From Neobacillus novalis NBRC 102450 (GTDB lineage Bacteria; Bacillota; Bacilli; Bacillales; Cytobacillaceae), in contig NZ_BCVP01000033.1 in the NCBI RefSeq assembly GCF_001591805.1, forward strand, positions 1 through 63,355: DNA of 63,355 nt, read 5' to 3'. Below, in pieces: positions 53,501-61,800 of this stretch; the stretch's first letter is position 1, and every line of letters starts with the position of its first letter. The translations under genes were made by a program, and so were the position numbers. Below the pieces are notes generated by a model. That model was not told the DNA's origin and did not search any database. It saw only the letters and a program-made list of their open reading frames with translations.

Positions 53501-55028
53501 TTGCAGGATTGGTAACAACGGCAACACTTTCTTTTATATAATCGGCAAGATTAACTCGTTCAGGATTAAGGGCTGCAAGCGGTGCGTCGTAGCCAAGGGA
53601 ACGGATCGGCTCCACGCCATTTTCAGCCATTTGTTCGAGTAACTGGATATGATCCCGCTCCCAGCCAAAGGCTTTATATTGGCCATTATGAATCCTATCA
53701 GGGTAATTCATCGTGACGGTTTTAGTGAGAGAGGGGGGTTCCAGACGCAATCTTGAGCCACTAAGATTCAGACGCTTAGAAAACCGGTAATATACTTCGA
53801 GCTGGTAACGATCTTGCTCGTAAACTTCTAATTTTTCATCGTTCCATTTAAAACCAATCTTTTCTCCAGGTGCCAAAGGTTTTGGGTCGTTCACATACTC
53901 ACTTGAGGATATGATTCCCGGTTCTGAAGAAAAGAGAAACGAGCTTTCAGTTTCGAGCATCCACAACGGGCGGAGACCTAGTGCATCAACACTAAATACC
54001 GATTCATCACCAAATCTCGAAATAATTCCTGCGGGACCTTGGGCAAAGTGCCCCCAGGCTTCTCTTAAATAAGTATATAAATCTTGGAGATTATCAGAAT
54101 ATGCCTTCATTTCATTGATAATTGGCGGGAAGAGTAGGTCAATCGCTTCGAATAAAGAATAGCCGTGACGGCAAATTAACGTTTCCATCGTCCGGCTTAC
54201 ATCTTGGGAGTCACTGCCGTCTTTAACAAGCGGCACACCAATCATTCTCGCTTCATCACGAAGCTTGGAAATAGTATTAATTTCCCCGTTATGACCTAAG
54301 ACACTAAAGGGCTGGACTCGGAAAAAGCTAGATAAGGTATTGGTCGAAAATCGATTATGGCCAAGCGTCATGGTAGATGCAACAAGCGGGTTCGCTAGAT
54401 CATGATAGTAGCGCGGGAGAATGTCTCCGGCACCCATTACTTTATAAACGACATGGTTTTGACTTAATGATGCTACATGAACATGCTCATTCAATTCAAA
54501 ATCGATTAGCGCATCAAACAGGACCTTCGTTAATTCTTGGCCAGATTGAGCTGAAAGGCAGGCGAATTGCCAAAAGACGGGATCTTCTTGAATCGCGATT
54601 GGACCGAGTGCGGAGGAATCTGTTACCACATCTGTTTCAAAAATTAACTCTAGTTTATAGTTTGCTAGTTTTTTAAGTAATTCCCGTTTAATCGAACCCC
54701 AGTCTGCTTCTTGACTGATAAACACATGACCAACGGCAAATTCCTCTTTGTCGGCATGGAGCGGATTGATATTTCGCTTGCGTAATTTTTGCTTCCAAAG
54801 CTCTGTTGGGATGTCCATATGAATGCCAACTCCGTCACCTTCACCATTAATAAAACCAGCGCGATGACTCATGGTCACGAGGGCATCTATGCAATCGAAA
54901 ATATTTTTTCTCGTTGGCCGTTTGCTCTTTTCGAGGCAAGCAACGATTCCGCAAGCATCGTGCTCTTGTTTGTGGAAATCTTGAAAAAGGGAAGGACTCC
55001 ATTTTTGTGTCATCTTGTTTAGCTTCAT
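50544..55028 (-). CDS. gltB: Glutamate synthase large subunit
   Basis: The 1494-residue protein makes two glutamates from glutamine and 2-oxoglutarate. The class II glutaminase begins at C26 (HDACGIV); the 25 residues before it should be removed. A central domain, FMN-binding synthase domain (GEGGEIKDMLGKYP, KPGEGGHLPG) and [3Fe-4S] motif CTTCRGCHLDTC follow, then the GXGXG beta-helix domain (AYNSEGIEITVNGG). The start is ATG 55028; GGAGGTGA lies 17-18 bases upstream, a long spacing, and ATG 55013 has no site at all. No small subunit gene (gltD) is adjacent. Its place between ygaE and gsaB breaks a pair that is adjacent in B. subtilis. Confidence 0.93.
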   Translation of the reverse strand: MKLNKMTQKWSPSLFQDFHKQEHDACGIVACLEKSKRPTRKNIFDCIDALVTMSHRAGFINGEGDGVGIHMDIPTELWKQKLRKRNINPLHADKEEFAVGHVFISQEADWGSIKRELLKKLANYKLELIFETDVVTDSSALGPIAIQEDPVFWQFACLSAQSGQELTKVLFDALIDFELNEHVHVASLSQNHVVYKVMGAGDILPRYYHDLANPLVASTMTLGHNRFSTNTLSSFFRVQPFSVLGHNGEINTISKLRDEARMIGVPLVKDGSDSQDVSRTMETLICRHGYSLFEAIDLLFPPIINEMKAYSDNLQDLYTYLREAWGHFAQGPAGIISRFGDESVFSVDALGLRPLWMLETESSFLFSSEPGIISSSEYVNDPKPLAPGEKIGFKWNDEKLEVYEQDRYQLEVYYRFSKRLNLSGSRLRLEPPSLTKTVTMNYPDRIHNGQYKAFGWERDHIQLLEQMAENGVEPIRSLGYDAPLAALNPERVNLADYIKESVAVVTNPAIDRDRETEHFSTRVIIGKRPTLFLTEQTATVIELTSPLLLEGKAGFTCSEHLGQPSFDQVVQHFQEQKLTAFISMTFTKNEEIEKALERLEFEAVQAVKSGKTLLILDDAKAHQEDYYWLDPHLVTSAIDQALVSKGLRRDCSLVLRSASIRSLRDIITAFGLGADLISPYYMFLTVYDDSTKPLTNLYSALTKGLEKVISTIGIHELRGYGRLFSSIGLHEDIANVLNIVNYFGSNELAADFEAMKLDSLNRAEAYQNEKERVGKTFHLFPRIWKSISEVAATGDYSVYRDKISEQEAANPTAIRHLVQLKKSHKPLSPDNVDIRVGSHDLPFLISSMSFGSQNETAFRAYAEGADRLNMVSMNGEGGEIKDMLGKYPKTRGQQIASGRFGVNAELLNSSNLLEIKIGQGAKPGEGGHLPGSKVTVKVAEARNATLGSDLISPSNNHDIYSIEDLAQMILELKTANDQAKIAVKVPVVPNIGTIAVGIAKAGADIITLSGFDGGTGAARIHALQHVGLPVEIGVKAAHNALLESGLRHRIEIWADGGMKSAMDVMKIMLLGANRVGFGTLSMLAIGCTTCRGCHLDTCHVGIATQIESEVQAKEHGLRRFVPRQLELAVQGIMNLFTAFGRELKALSASLGIRNLQDAVGHSELLEQVNGEQLLSLSYLLKPLEISQLAKMRASKSIEEVQMQVAAGAEYLDESVEQLHSSREFANVTSEQRVLGSRVSCHRVRGRLDGSYKQLSPVQLKYKEGSIPGNGLGAYNSEGIEITVNGGGQDGVGKTSFGGNIHVLKSKGKNGQYYNGSVGKGFGYGAQKGLLVAQGNADARAGIRLSGADIIIGGTVKKPLPEKEAGNIGANANIKGFAFEYMTNGRGLVLGDPGPWICAGMTGGVVYIRHKPEMGLTIDAITRRIAKGAKVSVSNLSHKGIQDINELLGKYTDLLEQNGQLDEANQLRGLLTQPENHFVQILPVKEQADPAVSTE

Positions 55029-55144
55029 CGGTACAACCGCTAAAGCCGCTCACCTCCTATAGGGAAATATTATTTGTAGTAGTAAAAGATTGTTCCTTTA
55101 ACGGGGCACCAAGGTAAAGGGTTAAACAGAAAAATAATAAGTTA

Positions 55145-55173
55145 ATAGTATCATATGAATATTCAGAAATCAA
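55145..55173 (-). promoter_or_regulatory. Candidate gltB promoter
   Basis: On the minus strand TTGATT (55173-55168), 17 bases and TACTAT (55150-55145) form a sigma-A-like promoter about 115 bases before the gltB start. The leader contains a weak CCTTTA/TAAAGG hairpin. No known riboswitch was recognised in 55029-55319. Confidence 0.45.
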
Positions 55174-55273
55174 ATAATTATACATGAATATGGATATAAA
55201 ACTGAGGCTAGAAACATGGTGGGAATACGCAGGAAGGTACCGATGTAACCGTTTTCAACAGATGATGAAAAAT

Positions 55274-55300
55274 AAAAGAGAGTGATTTTCACTCCCTTTT
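55274..55300 (-). terminator. Terminator after gsaB
   Basis: AAAAGAGAGTGA (55274-55285) pairs with TCACTCCCTTTT (55289-55300), loop TTT, one wobble; on the minus strand TTTTATTTTT follows. Confidence 0.85.
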
Positions 55301-55319
55301 GTGTATGAAATATGAATGT

Positions 55320-56615
55320 TTATTCGCCGTTTAGTAAGGTGAATGCATTATTTACTGCGTGAAGAGTTGCTTCAACATCCTCTTCTGTGTGAGCGATGGT
55401 CAGAAACCATGCTTCGTATTTGGAGGGAGCAAGATTAATTCCCTGCTGGAGCATCAGTTTGAAAAACTTTGCGAAAATTTCACCATCAGTGTTTTCCGCT
55501 TGTTGATAATTTTCAATTTTTTCAGATGTAAAATAAACGGTAAAGGCACCTTTCAAGCGATTAATAGTGATTTGAATATCATGTTTCGCAGCGGCCTCTA
55601 ATATACCTGCTTCTAGCATTGCCCCTAACCGGTCTAAATAATCATAAATGCCGTCTTGCTTTAATACTTCCAAGCAGGCGATTCCTGAGAGGATAGAGGC
55701 TGGATTTCCAGCCATTGTTCCAGCTTGGTATGCAGGTCCAAGCGGTGCCACTGTTTCCATGATTTCTTTCCGGCCGCCGTAAGCTCCGATTGGCATGCCG
55801 CCGCCAATAATTTTTCCAAGTACAGTTAAGTCAGGCTGGATGCCTAATAAATCCTGTGCCCCTCCGTACATGAACCGGAAAGCCGTAATGACTTCATCAT
55901 AGATTACAAGTGCGCCAGCTGCATGAGTAAGATCATTGACTTGCTGCAAAAATCCTGGTTTTGGCTCAACGATCCCAAAGTTTCCGACGATTGGCTCTAC
56001 TAATACCGCTGCAATTTGGGGTCCCCACTTTTCTAATGCTTCTTTAAATGGTTCGATATCGTTGAAAGGTACTGTTATCACTTCTTGAGCAATGCTTTTT
56101 GGCACCCCAGCCGAATCAGGTGTCCCAAGCGTAGAAGGCCCAGAGCCCGCTGCAACGAGGACTAGATCGGAGTGACCATGATAACAGCCGGCAAATTTGA
56201 TGATTTTGTCGCGTCCAGTATAGGCGCGGGCAACGCGGATGGTTGTCATTACCGCTTCAGTTCCTGAATTCACAAAGCGCACTTTATCCATCGAAGGAAC
56301 CGCTTCTTTCAGCATTTGGGCAAATTTCACTTCGTGTGGGGTTGGGGTGCCATAAAGAACCCCAGACTCTGCCGCTTTTTTAATTGCTTCTGTAATATGC
56401 GGATGGGCATGACCAGTAATAATTGGACCGTAAGCTGCCAGGTAGTCAATATATTGATTACCGTCGACATCCCAGAAGTAAGCACCTTGGGCACGTTCCA
56501 TGACAACAGGAGCACCGCCGCCAACCGCTTTATAGGAACGTGAAGGGCTGTTCACGCCGCCGACAATATGTTTTAATGCCTCGTTATGTAGACGTTCAGA
56601 GTTTGAAAACTGCAT
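55320..56615 (-). CDS. gsaB: Glutamate-1-semialdehyde 2,1-aminomutase (second, GsaB type)
   Basis: The 431-residue PLP enzyme converts glutamate-1-semialdehyde to 5-aminolevulinate for haem. The N-terminal GGVNSPSRSYKAVGG, cofactor aspartate in IYDEVITAFRF and PLP lysine in VLGKIIGGGMPIGAYGG are present. Synteny with perR, bcp and ygaE identifies it as the gsaB/hemL2 paralogue rather than hemL of the main haem operon. Ribosome site AGGAGGG precedes ATG 56615. Confidence 0.9.
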   Translation of the reverse strand: MQFSNSERLHNEALKHIVGGVNSPSRSYKAVGGGAPVVMERAQGAYFWDVDGNQYIDYLAAYGPIITGHAHPHITEAIKKAAESGVLYGTPTPHEVKFAQMLKEAVPSMDKVRFVNSGTEAVMTTIRVARAYTGRDKIIKFAGCYHGHSDLVLVAAGSGPSTLGTPDSAGVPKSIAQEVITVPFNDIEPFKEALEKWGPQIAAVLVEPIVGNFGIVEPKPGFLQQVNDLTHAAGALVIYDEVITAFRFMYGGAQDLLGIQPDLTVLGKIIGGGMPIGAYGGRKEIMETVAPLGPAYQAGTMAGNPASILSGIACLEVLKQDGIYDYLDRLGAMLEAGILEAAAKHDIQITINRLKGAFTVYFTSEKIENYQQAENTDGEIFAKFFKLMLQQGINLAPSKYEAWFLTIAHTEEDVEATLHAVNNAFTLLNGE

Positions 56616-56768
56616 ATTTTTCCCTCCTAAAATTAATTCATCCCTATTTTATCACTATTTTAGTTTCCGTTTAATTTTTTCAATTTTTAATGAAGTTCAG
56701 GACGGTTGTGTTAACACTCTTATTTAGCTAAACTATTTCATTAGGGTAAGTTTCAGGAGGTTACAAGG

Positions 56769-57785
56769 ATGAATAATGCAATTGAGGTACAAAAATTAAG
56801 AAAAGAATTTAAAGCCTATTCCAGTCGTTCGGGGCTAAATGGGGCATTTCGAGATTTATTCACAAGAAATTATAAAATTGCTACCGCCGTAAATGATATT
56901 AGTTTTACTGTCAAAAAAGGTGAAATGGTCGGTTACATCGGCGAAAATGGGGCAGGGAAATCGACAACAATTAAAATGCTGACAGGAATCCTGACTCCGA
57001 CTTCCGGTCAAATTACCGTTAACGGAATGAATCCACACAAAGAGCGGGAAAAATTTGTCCAAACCATCGGTGTTGTTTTCGGCCAGCGTTCGCAATTATG
57101 GTGGGATATCGCTGTTCAGGAGTCATTCCGACTGCTGAAGAAAGTGTATAAAGTGTCGGATCAACAATATGACGACCACATGAATCATGTCATTCGAACC
57201 TTGGATATCGAGCCGCTTCTCGATAAGCCTGTCCGTAAATTATCGCTTGGCCAACGGATGCGCTGTGAATTGGCGGCAGCGTTAATTCACAATCCACCGT
57301 TACTATTCTTAGATGAGCCGACAATTGGCCTAGATGTACTGGTGAAGTTGAAAATTCGTGAATTTTTAAAAGAAATTAATGAGAAATATAACACGACGAT
57401 TCTGCTGACAACCCATGACCTTACTGATATTGAAGCATTGTGCGAGCGGGTCATCATGCTTGATGAAGGGAATGTGATATACGACGGGCCTCTTAAGAAT
57501 TTAAAAGAAACTTTAGGCGAAGGAAAAGAGCTCCAATTCCAGCTCCTTGAAAAGGTGGATCTGGCAGCTGTTAAACATGTAACAAGCGGTATGCCTGTTA
57601 AATGGGAATTCGATAAAAAGGAACTAATCTTCACAGCAAATATCGAGGACAGCGATGAACTTATTTCGCAGGTTATTGCCGCGGTCGCTGCCGCATTTAA
57701 AATTAAAGACATGAAAATTAACGAAACCTCTACAGAAGAAATCATCCGTAATATTTATGAAAAGGGTGCGGTCGAAGTTGGATAA
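56769..57785 (+). CDS. ABC-2 exporter ATP-binding protein
   Basis: The 338-residue ATPase has Walker A GENGAGKST, signature LSLGQRMR (the variant seen in DrrA-like and viologen-export ATPases), Walker B PLLFLDEPTIGLD and TTHDLTDIEAL. An extended N-terminus (YSSRSGLNGAFRDLFTRNY) fits the same subfamily. ATG 56769 follows CAGGAGG. It is translated with two permease genes downstream; the substrate is not predictable. Confidence 0.85.
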   Translation: MNNAIEVQKLRKEFKAYSSRSGLNGAFRDLFTRNYKIATAVNDISFTVKKGEMVGYIGENGAGKSTTIKMLTGILTPTSGQITVNGMNPHKEREKFVQTIGVVFGQRSQLWWDIAVQESFRLLKKVYKVSDQQYDDHMNHVIRTLDIEPLLDKPVRKLSLGQRMRCELAAALIHNPPLLFLDEPTIGLDVLVKLKIREFLKEINEKYNTTILLTTHDLTDIEALCERVIMLDEGNVIYDGPLKNLKETLGEGKELQFQLLEKVDLAAVKHVTSGMPVKWEFDKKELIFTANIEDSDELISQVIAAVAAAFKIKDMKINETSTEEIIRNIYEKGAVEVG

Positions 57786-58569
57786 ATATTTAGAAATGAT
57801 TAGAATTCGTTTTTTAATGATGCTCGCCTACCGGACGAATTATTATACGGGGATTTTTATTTATAGCATAAATATCGGGGCCTATTATTTTCTATGGACG
57901 GCTATTTATGGCGGGAAGGAGCAAATTCAGGGGCTGTCTGTCATCCAAATGACTACCTATGTCGCCATTTCCTGGATGGCCCGGGCGTTTTACTTCAACA
58001 ATCTTGACCGTGAAATGGCGATGGAAATCATGGAGGGGAAAGTGGCTGTTGAGCTCATTAGACCTTACAATTATCTTGGGATGAAGACGATGCAGGGTTT
58101 AGGCGAAGGAATTTTTCGCTTGTTTTTCTTTTCGGCACCAGGTCTTGTCATTGTTTATTTCATCTTCCCAATCCGATTCACCTGGGATCTAAGCGTATGG
58201 GGTTTATTTACCATCTCTATCCTGCTGAGTTTTTTAATTAATACGCAGCTAAATTTATTAACAGGGATAACGACTTTCTTCTTATATAATAATATGGGGC
58301 TGATTCGGGCGAAACGTGTGGTCATTGATTTGTTCTCCGGCCTGCTCCTCCCGATTAGTTTTTTTCCCGGCTGGGCACAAGGGATTATGAAATACCTTCC
58401 CTTTCAAGGAATCAGCTATATACCGAGTATGATTTTTACGAAAGGCTTTTCGCACCAGCAGGCAATCGAAGCGCTTGGACAGCAGTTATTATGGGTAATC
58501 ATTTTAGTCATCCCAATCCAATTGTTGTGGCATGCGGCGAAGAAACAGCTGGTAATTCAAGGGGGCTAA
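57778..58569 (+). CDS. ABC-2 family permease (first of pair)
   Basis: The 263-residue membrane protein has about six membrane segments with the pattern LEMIRIRFLMMLAYRTNYYTG at the N-terminus and LLLPISFFPGWAQ, then PFQGISYIP, near the C-terminus. The start is TTG 57778, overlapping the ATPase gene by 8 bases and preceded by AAAAGGGTG; ATG 57757 lies ahead of that site. It should form a heterodimeric channel with the next gene product. Confidence 0.83.
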   Translation: MDKYLEMIRIRFLMMLAYRTNYYTGIFIYSINIGAYYFLWTAIYGGKEQIQGLSVIQMTTYVAISWMARAFYFNNLDREMAMEIMEGKVAVELIRPYNYLGMKTMQGLGEGIFRLFFFSAPGLVIVYFIFPIRFTWDLSVWGLFTISILLSFLINTQLNLLTGITTFFLYNNMGLIRAKRVVIDLFSGLLLPISFFPGWAQGIMKYLPFQGISYIPSMIFTKGFSHQQAIEALGQQLLWVIILVIPIQLLWHAAKKQLVIQGG

Positions 58570-59358
58570 GTGTTGTTTTATGTATCGATGTTTTTTCAAT
58601 ATCTATCGCAATATTTAAAAACAAGACTACAGTATCGGGCTGATTTGTTTGTAGAGTTTTTCTCGGATTTACTTTCGCAGGCGATCAATCTGGTCTTTAT
58701 ATTAGTCGTTTTCGGCCACACTAATATGCTTCATGGCTGGAACCGGGACGAAATTATTTTTATTTATGGCTTTTTCTTAGTTCCTTACGCGGTCTTTTCT
58801 GCGTTTTTTAATATTTGGGATTTTAATGAACGCTATATTGTGAAGGGGGAACTGGATCGGATTTTAACAAGACCAATCCACAGCTTGTTTCAAATTATTC
58901 TTGAACGACTGGAACTGGAATCTTTATTCGGGGCACTTACCGGGCTTGCAGTGATGTTTTATGCCGGCAGCAGGCTGGGAATTGAAGTGCACTGGTATCA
59001 TCCGTTCTTGTTTATTGTGTTTGTAATCGGCGGAGCGCTTGTGTATGGCGGTGTGTTCATCATGCTTGCCTGCATTAGCTTTTGGGCCGATGCAAGAACA
59101 TCGCTCATGCCGATGATGTACAATATTAGTAACTACGGCAGGTATCCGGTCAATATTTATAATAACATCATCCGCTTCGTCTTAACTTGGATTCTGCCGT
59201 TTGCGTTTGTTGGCGTCTATCCTGCGGCGTTTTTCCTTGGAAAAGAAGAATGGTATTGGTATTCATTCTTCACTCCGGTAATCGGGATTATCTTTTTTGT
59301 TTCCTCGGTGCTCTTATGGAATCAGGGTGTTAAGAAATATCGCGGAGCGGGGAATTAA
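58570..59358 (+). CDS. ABC-2 family permease (second of pair, DUF990-like)
   Basis: The 262-residue membrane protein has six segments and the motif ELDRILTRPIHSLFQII after the second segment, typical of the ABC2_membrane_6 (DUF990) family. The start is GTG 58570 immediately after the previous stop; TTG 58573 is an equally good alternative. AAGGGGG precedes both. It completes a three-gene exporter inserted between gsaB and bcp. Confidence 0.83.
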   Translation: MLFYVSMFFQYLSQYLKTRLQYRADLFVEFFSDLLSQAINLVFILVVFGHTNMLHGWNRDEIIFIYGFFLVPYAVFSAFFNIWDFNERYIVKGELDRILTRPIHSLFQIILERLELESLFGALTGLAVMFYAGSRLGIEVHWYHPFLFIVFVIGGALVYGGVFIMLACISFWADARTSLMPMMYNISNYGRYPVNIYNNIIRFVLTWILPFAFVGVYPAAFFLGKEEWYWYSFFTPVIGIIFFVSSVLLWNQGVKKYRGAGN

Positions 59359-59432
59359 TAAGACTTGGATATTTTATTGTCCAAGCCAGCATAGAAATAG
59401 AGTAACCTATCTGAATTTAGAGGTGGTCCTCG

Positions 59433-59825
59433 GTGTTCTATTTCTTGCTGCCAGTTGTTATCTTTTGTATATTTATGAGTTTAAGAACCTTATTCATTCC
59501 TAACACGATAAGAGGAAAATTTGTCTCTGTTGATAATTTTCTTTATTTGGGGACAGTCTATTTAACCGTAATCCTTGGATTTGGATTAATTTATCTGCTT
59601 TTTCATTTAATTGGTTTGCCACTACTTAAAGAAGTGAATGAGCACCCGAAGAGTAATATTTTCGAAACAAGTTTTTATTTTAGCGCTATGACACTTTTTT
59701 CAGTGGGTAATGGTGATGTCCTGCCGCAGGGTGTGGGAAGAATTATTGCTGTAATTGAGGCGTTAATTGGTTATACGCTGCCCGCTGCATTTGTCGCGCG
59801 AGTCATGTTAAATAGAGATAAATAA
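59433..59825 (+). CDS. Small ion-channel-like membrane protein with altered selectivity filter
   Basis: The 130-residue protein has hydrophobic segments at about 3-20, 38-60 and 101-125, and a pore-loop-like stretch at about 76-98 with SVGNGD (S90-D95). In potassium channels this site reads T-x-G-Y-G-D. The order membrane helix, pore helix, filter and membrane helix fits the two-TM channel family, but the filter tyrosine is an asparagine and there is no regulatory domain. The start is GTG 59433 after GAGGTGG. It may be a small cation channel or a degenerate relative. Confidence 0.65.
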   Translation: MFYFLLPVVIFCIFMSLRTLFIPNTIRGKFVSVDNFLYLGTVYLTVILGFGLIYLLFHLIGLPLLKEVNEHPKSNIFETSFYFSAMTLFSVGNGDVLPQGVGRIIAVIEALIGYTLPAAFVARVMLNRDK

Positions 59826-59912
59826 TCATATCGATTTGCGAGAAGGTTGTATTATCGGGAAAGATTAGTTACGCTATCAATAAGGAATATTTTACAATTG
59901 GAGTGATATTAA

Positions 59913-60380
59913 GTGACAATTGAGATAGGGAAGCAAGCGCCTGATTTTAAGTTAGAAGCAAACAATGGTGAGACAATTACTTTAGCAAAATTTCGTGGCA
60001 AAAATGTATTGCTTTATTTTTATCCAAAAGACATGACTCCTGGTTGTACGACTGAAGCATGTGATTTCCGGGACCAATTTCAGCAATTTAAAGATTTGAA
60101 TGCGGTAATCCTAGGGGTTAGTCCAGACCCGGTCGACCGCCATCAAAAATTTATCGAAAAATACGGTCTGCCATTCTTGCTACTTGCCGATACGGACCAC
60201 GAAGTCGCAGAAGCTTATGGAGTTTGGAAGTTAAAGAAAAACTTCGGGAAAGAATATATGGGGATTGAAAGATCAACATTTATAATTAATCAAGACGGCA
60301 CCCTTGCTAAGGAATGGAGAAAGGTTCAAGTCAAGGGGCATGTGGAGGAAGCATTATCCTACATACGTGATAACCTATAA
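59913..60380 (+). CDS. bcp: Thioredoxin-dependent thiol peroxidase (Bcp/PrxQ)
   Basis: The 155-residue peroxiredoxin has peroxidatic C45 and resolving C50 in PGCTTEACDFRD, the spacing of atypical two-cysteine PrxQ. DFKLEANNGE and VSPDPVDRHQKF are conserved. It reduces hydrogen and organic peroxides with thioredoxin. The start is GTG 59913 after TTGGAGTGA. It corresponds to ygaF, and its nearness to perR fits a role in peroxide defence, although no Per box was found at this gene. Confidence 0.92.
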   Translation: MTIEIGKQAPDFKLEANNGETITLAKFRGKNVLLYFYPKDMTPGCTTEACDFRDQFQQFKDLNAVILGVSPDPVDRHQKFIEKYGLPFLLLADTDHEVAEAYGVWKLKKNFGKEYMGIERSTFIINQDGTLAKEWRKVQVKGHVEEALSYIRDNL

Positions 60381-60632
60381 TTTTTCTACGCCTATTTTCT
60401 CGAGGAAAGGCATTTGTCCAATGCAACAAACCTTAATTTGAATATCATTTTATTAGGGCATACCTCCTCAGATAAATTTTGGGTCCATAGCGGCCCTTTT
60501 TTTTATGCTTAAAAAAGATATCTTCATTCTGAGTATTCTAAATATACATATAGGTGTTATTATAGAGGAAAATAATCACTTCCTGCCTGTCGAAGGGGAA
60601 GAGCCAAAAAGGGAATCGAGGGGGGTTTTTAA

Positions 60633-61181
60633 ATGAAGATTTATACAAAAACAGGTGATAAAGGAACAACCTCACTAATTTACGGGCAAAGGGTAGCGAA
60701 GAACGACATGCGCGTGGAGGCCTATGGGACGTGTGATGAAACAAATTCCATGATTGGGCTTGCACTTAGTCATTTAAATAATGAAAATTTTCTAGGGAAA
60801 GAAATAATTGAAAATGCATATCATAAAATACAAACAAATCTTTTTCATGTGGGAGCAGAATTAGCTACCCCAAAAGGTAAGGAAGTAAAGTGGTCACTCA
60901 AATCTTCCGATGTGGAGGAAATGGAAAAACAAATCGATGATTGGGACGTGACACTTCCCGATTTAACGAATTTCATTCTGCCAGGAGGACACCCTGCAGG
61001 TGCTGCGTTTCATGTTGCCCGAACAATTGCTAGAAGGGCAGAAAGGTGTGCGGTTATTTTGGGTGATGACGTGAATCCGCTTGTATTAGCCTATTTAAAC
61101 CGGCTTTCGGATTTATTGTTTGTGACCGCTCGATATGTAAACCATCATTTAGGGGCTAAGGAAAAGACCTTGCACAGTTAA
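60633..61181 (+). CDS. Cob(I)alamin adenosyltransferase, PduO type
   Basis: The 182-residue enzyme adenosylates cobalamin. TKTGDKGTTSL at the N-terminus binds ATP; GTCDETNS, FILPGGHPAGA and RTIARRAER, then YLNRLSDLLFVTAR, are the family signature. It is similar to B. subtilis YvqK. The start ATG 60633 follows GAGGGGGG. No cobalamin riboswitch is present in the 252-base gap upstream; a GGGTCC/GGCCC hairpin with eight T near 60480-60506 may terminate bcp. Confidence 0.9.
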   Translation: MKIYTKTGDKGTTSLIYGQRVAKNDMRVEAYGTCDETNSMIGLALSHLNNENFLGKEIIENAYHKIQTNLFHVGAELATPKGKEVKWSLKSSDVEEMEKQIDDWDVTLPDLTNFILPGGHPAGAAFHVARTIARRAERCAVILGDDVNPLVLAYLNRLSDLLFVTARYVNHHLGAKEKTLHS

Positions 61182-61217
61182 AAAAATAGAAACAATTCGG
61201 TAAGTGAGATTACAATA

Positions 61218-61265
61218 TTGACAAAAGTACAAATTACCTAGTAAAATTAATTGTAACAATTATAA
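61218..61265 (+). promoter_or_regulatory. perR promoter and Per box
   Basis: TTGACA (61218-61223), 18 bases and TAAAAT (61242-61247) form the promoter. TTGTAACAATTATAA (61251-61265) matches the Per box TTATAATNATTATAA at 13 of 15 positions and overlaps the transcription start. This predicts autorepression by PerR, as in B. subtilis. Confidence 0.7.
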
Positions 61266-61300
61266 TATAAGAATATTTTTTGGAAAGAAGGTGCATGGCG

Positions 61301-61732
61301 ATGAATCATTTAAAAGAAGCGTTGGATTCCCTGAAGGATACAGGGGTACGAATTACTCCACAACGTCATGCGATACTTGAATATTTAATAAACTCGATGT
61401 CACATCCTACAGCAGATGAAATATATAAAGCCCTTGAAGGGAAATTTCCTAATATGAGTGTGGCGACGGTTTACAATAATTTACGAGTATTTCGTGAAGT
61501 TGGTCTTGTAAAGGAATTAACTTACGGTGATGCATCTGCACGTTTCGATTTTGTAACCTCGCATCATTATCATGTCATTTGTGAAAAATGCGGAAAAATT
61601 GTAGACTTTCAATATCCAGGCTTAGATGAGGTGGAGCATCTTGCTTCACATGTGACCGGCTTTAAGGTGGAAAATCACCGGATGGAAATTTACGGTTCCT
61701 GTCCTGAATGTGCAAGTAAAGAGGTACATTAA
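61301..61732 (+). CDS. perR: Peroxide-sensing Fur-family repressor PerR
   Basis: The 143-residue protein is nearly identical in pattern to B. subtilis PerR (TGVRITPQRHAILEYL, MSVATVYNNLRVFRE, LTYGDASARFDFVTS). Regulatory metal ligands H35, D83, H89, H91 and D102 are all present, as are structural zinc cysteines C94, C97, C134 and C137. H35 and H89 are the residues oxidised by peroxide in the family. ATG 61301 is chosen because AAGGTG is 7 bases upstream; ATG 61295 and TTG 61280 are too close to or before the site. Confidence 0.95.
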   Translation: MNHLKEALDSLKDTGVRITPQRHAILEYLINSMSHPTADEIYKALEGKFPNMSVATVYNNLRVFREVGLVKELTYGDASARFDFVTSHHYHVICEKCGKIVDFQYPGLDEVEHLASHVTGFKVENHRMEIYGSCPECASKEVH

Positions 61733-61749
61733 CAAAATCTTTGAGAAAA

Positions 61750-61800
61750 AAGGATGACTTACCATTCACGGCTAGAAGCCATGAAGGTAAGTCATCCCTT
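61750..61800. terminator. Long bidirectional terminator between perR and ygzB
   Basis: AAGGATGACTTACC pairs with GGTAAGTCATCC, extended inward by TTCA/TGAA and GGCT/AGCC, giving a stem of about 20 bp with one or two bulges. It ends at the ygzB stop. Confidence 0.85.

Noticed and set aside
54847..55053. Alternative 68-codon frame starting at GTG 55053 directly after GGAGGTGA, upstream of gltB
   Set aside because: It is in a different frame from gltB, has no family resemblance and overlaps the start of gltB; it may simply reflect an unusually distant ribosome site for gltB.
55029..55319. T-box or glutamine-type riboswitch in the gltB leader
   Set aside because: No T-box core (TGGNACCGCG) and no glutamine-riboswitch motif was found; only a weak 6-bp hairpin is present.
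56708..56717. GTGTTAACAC palindrome upstream of the ABC-2 exporter
   Set aside because: A 10-bp palindrome is expected by chance in AT-rich intergenic DNA of this length and no matching regulator is nearby.
60381..60632. Cobalamin riboswitch upstream of the PduO-type adenosyltransferase
   Set aside because: No B12-box-like sequence and no room for the full aptamer with its core helices; only a small hairpin near 60480 is visible.
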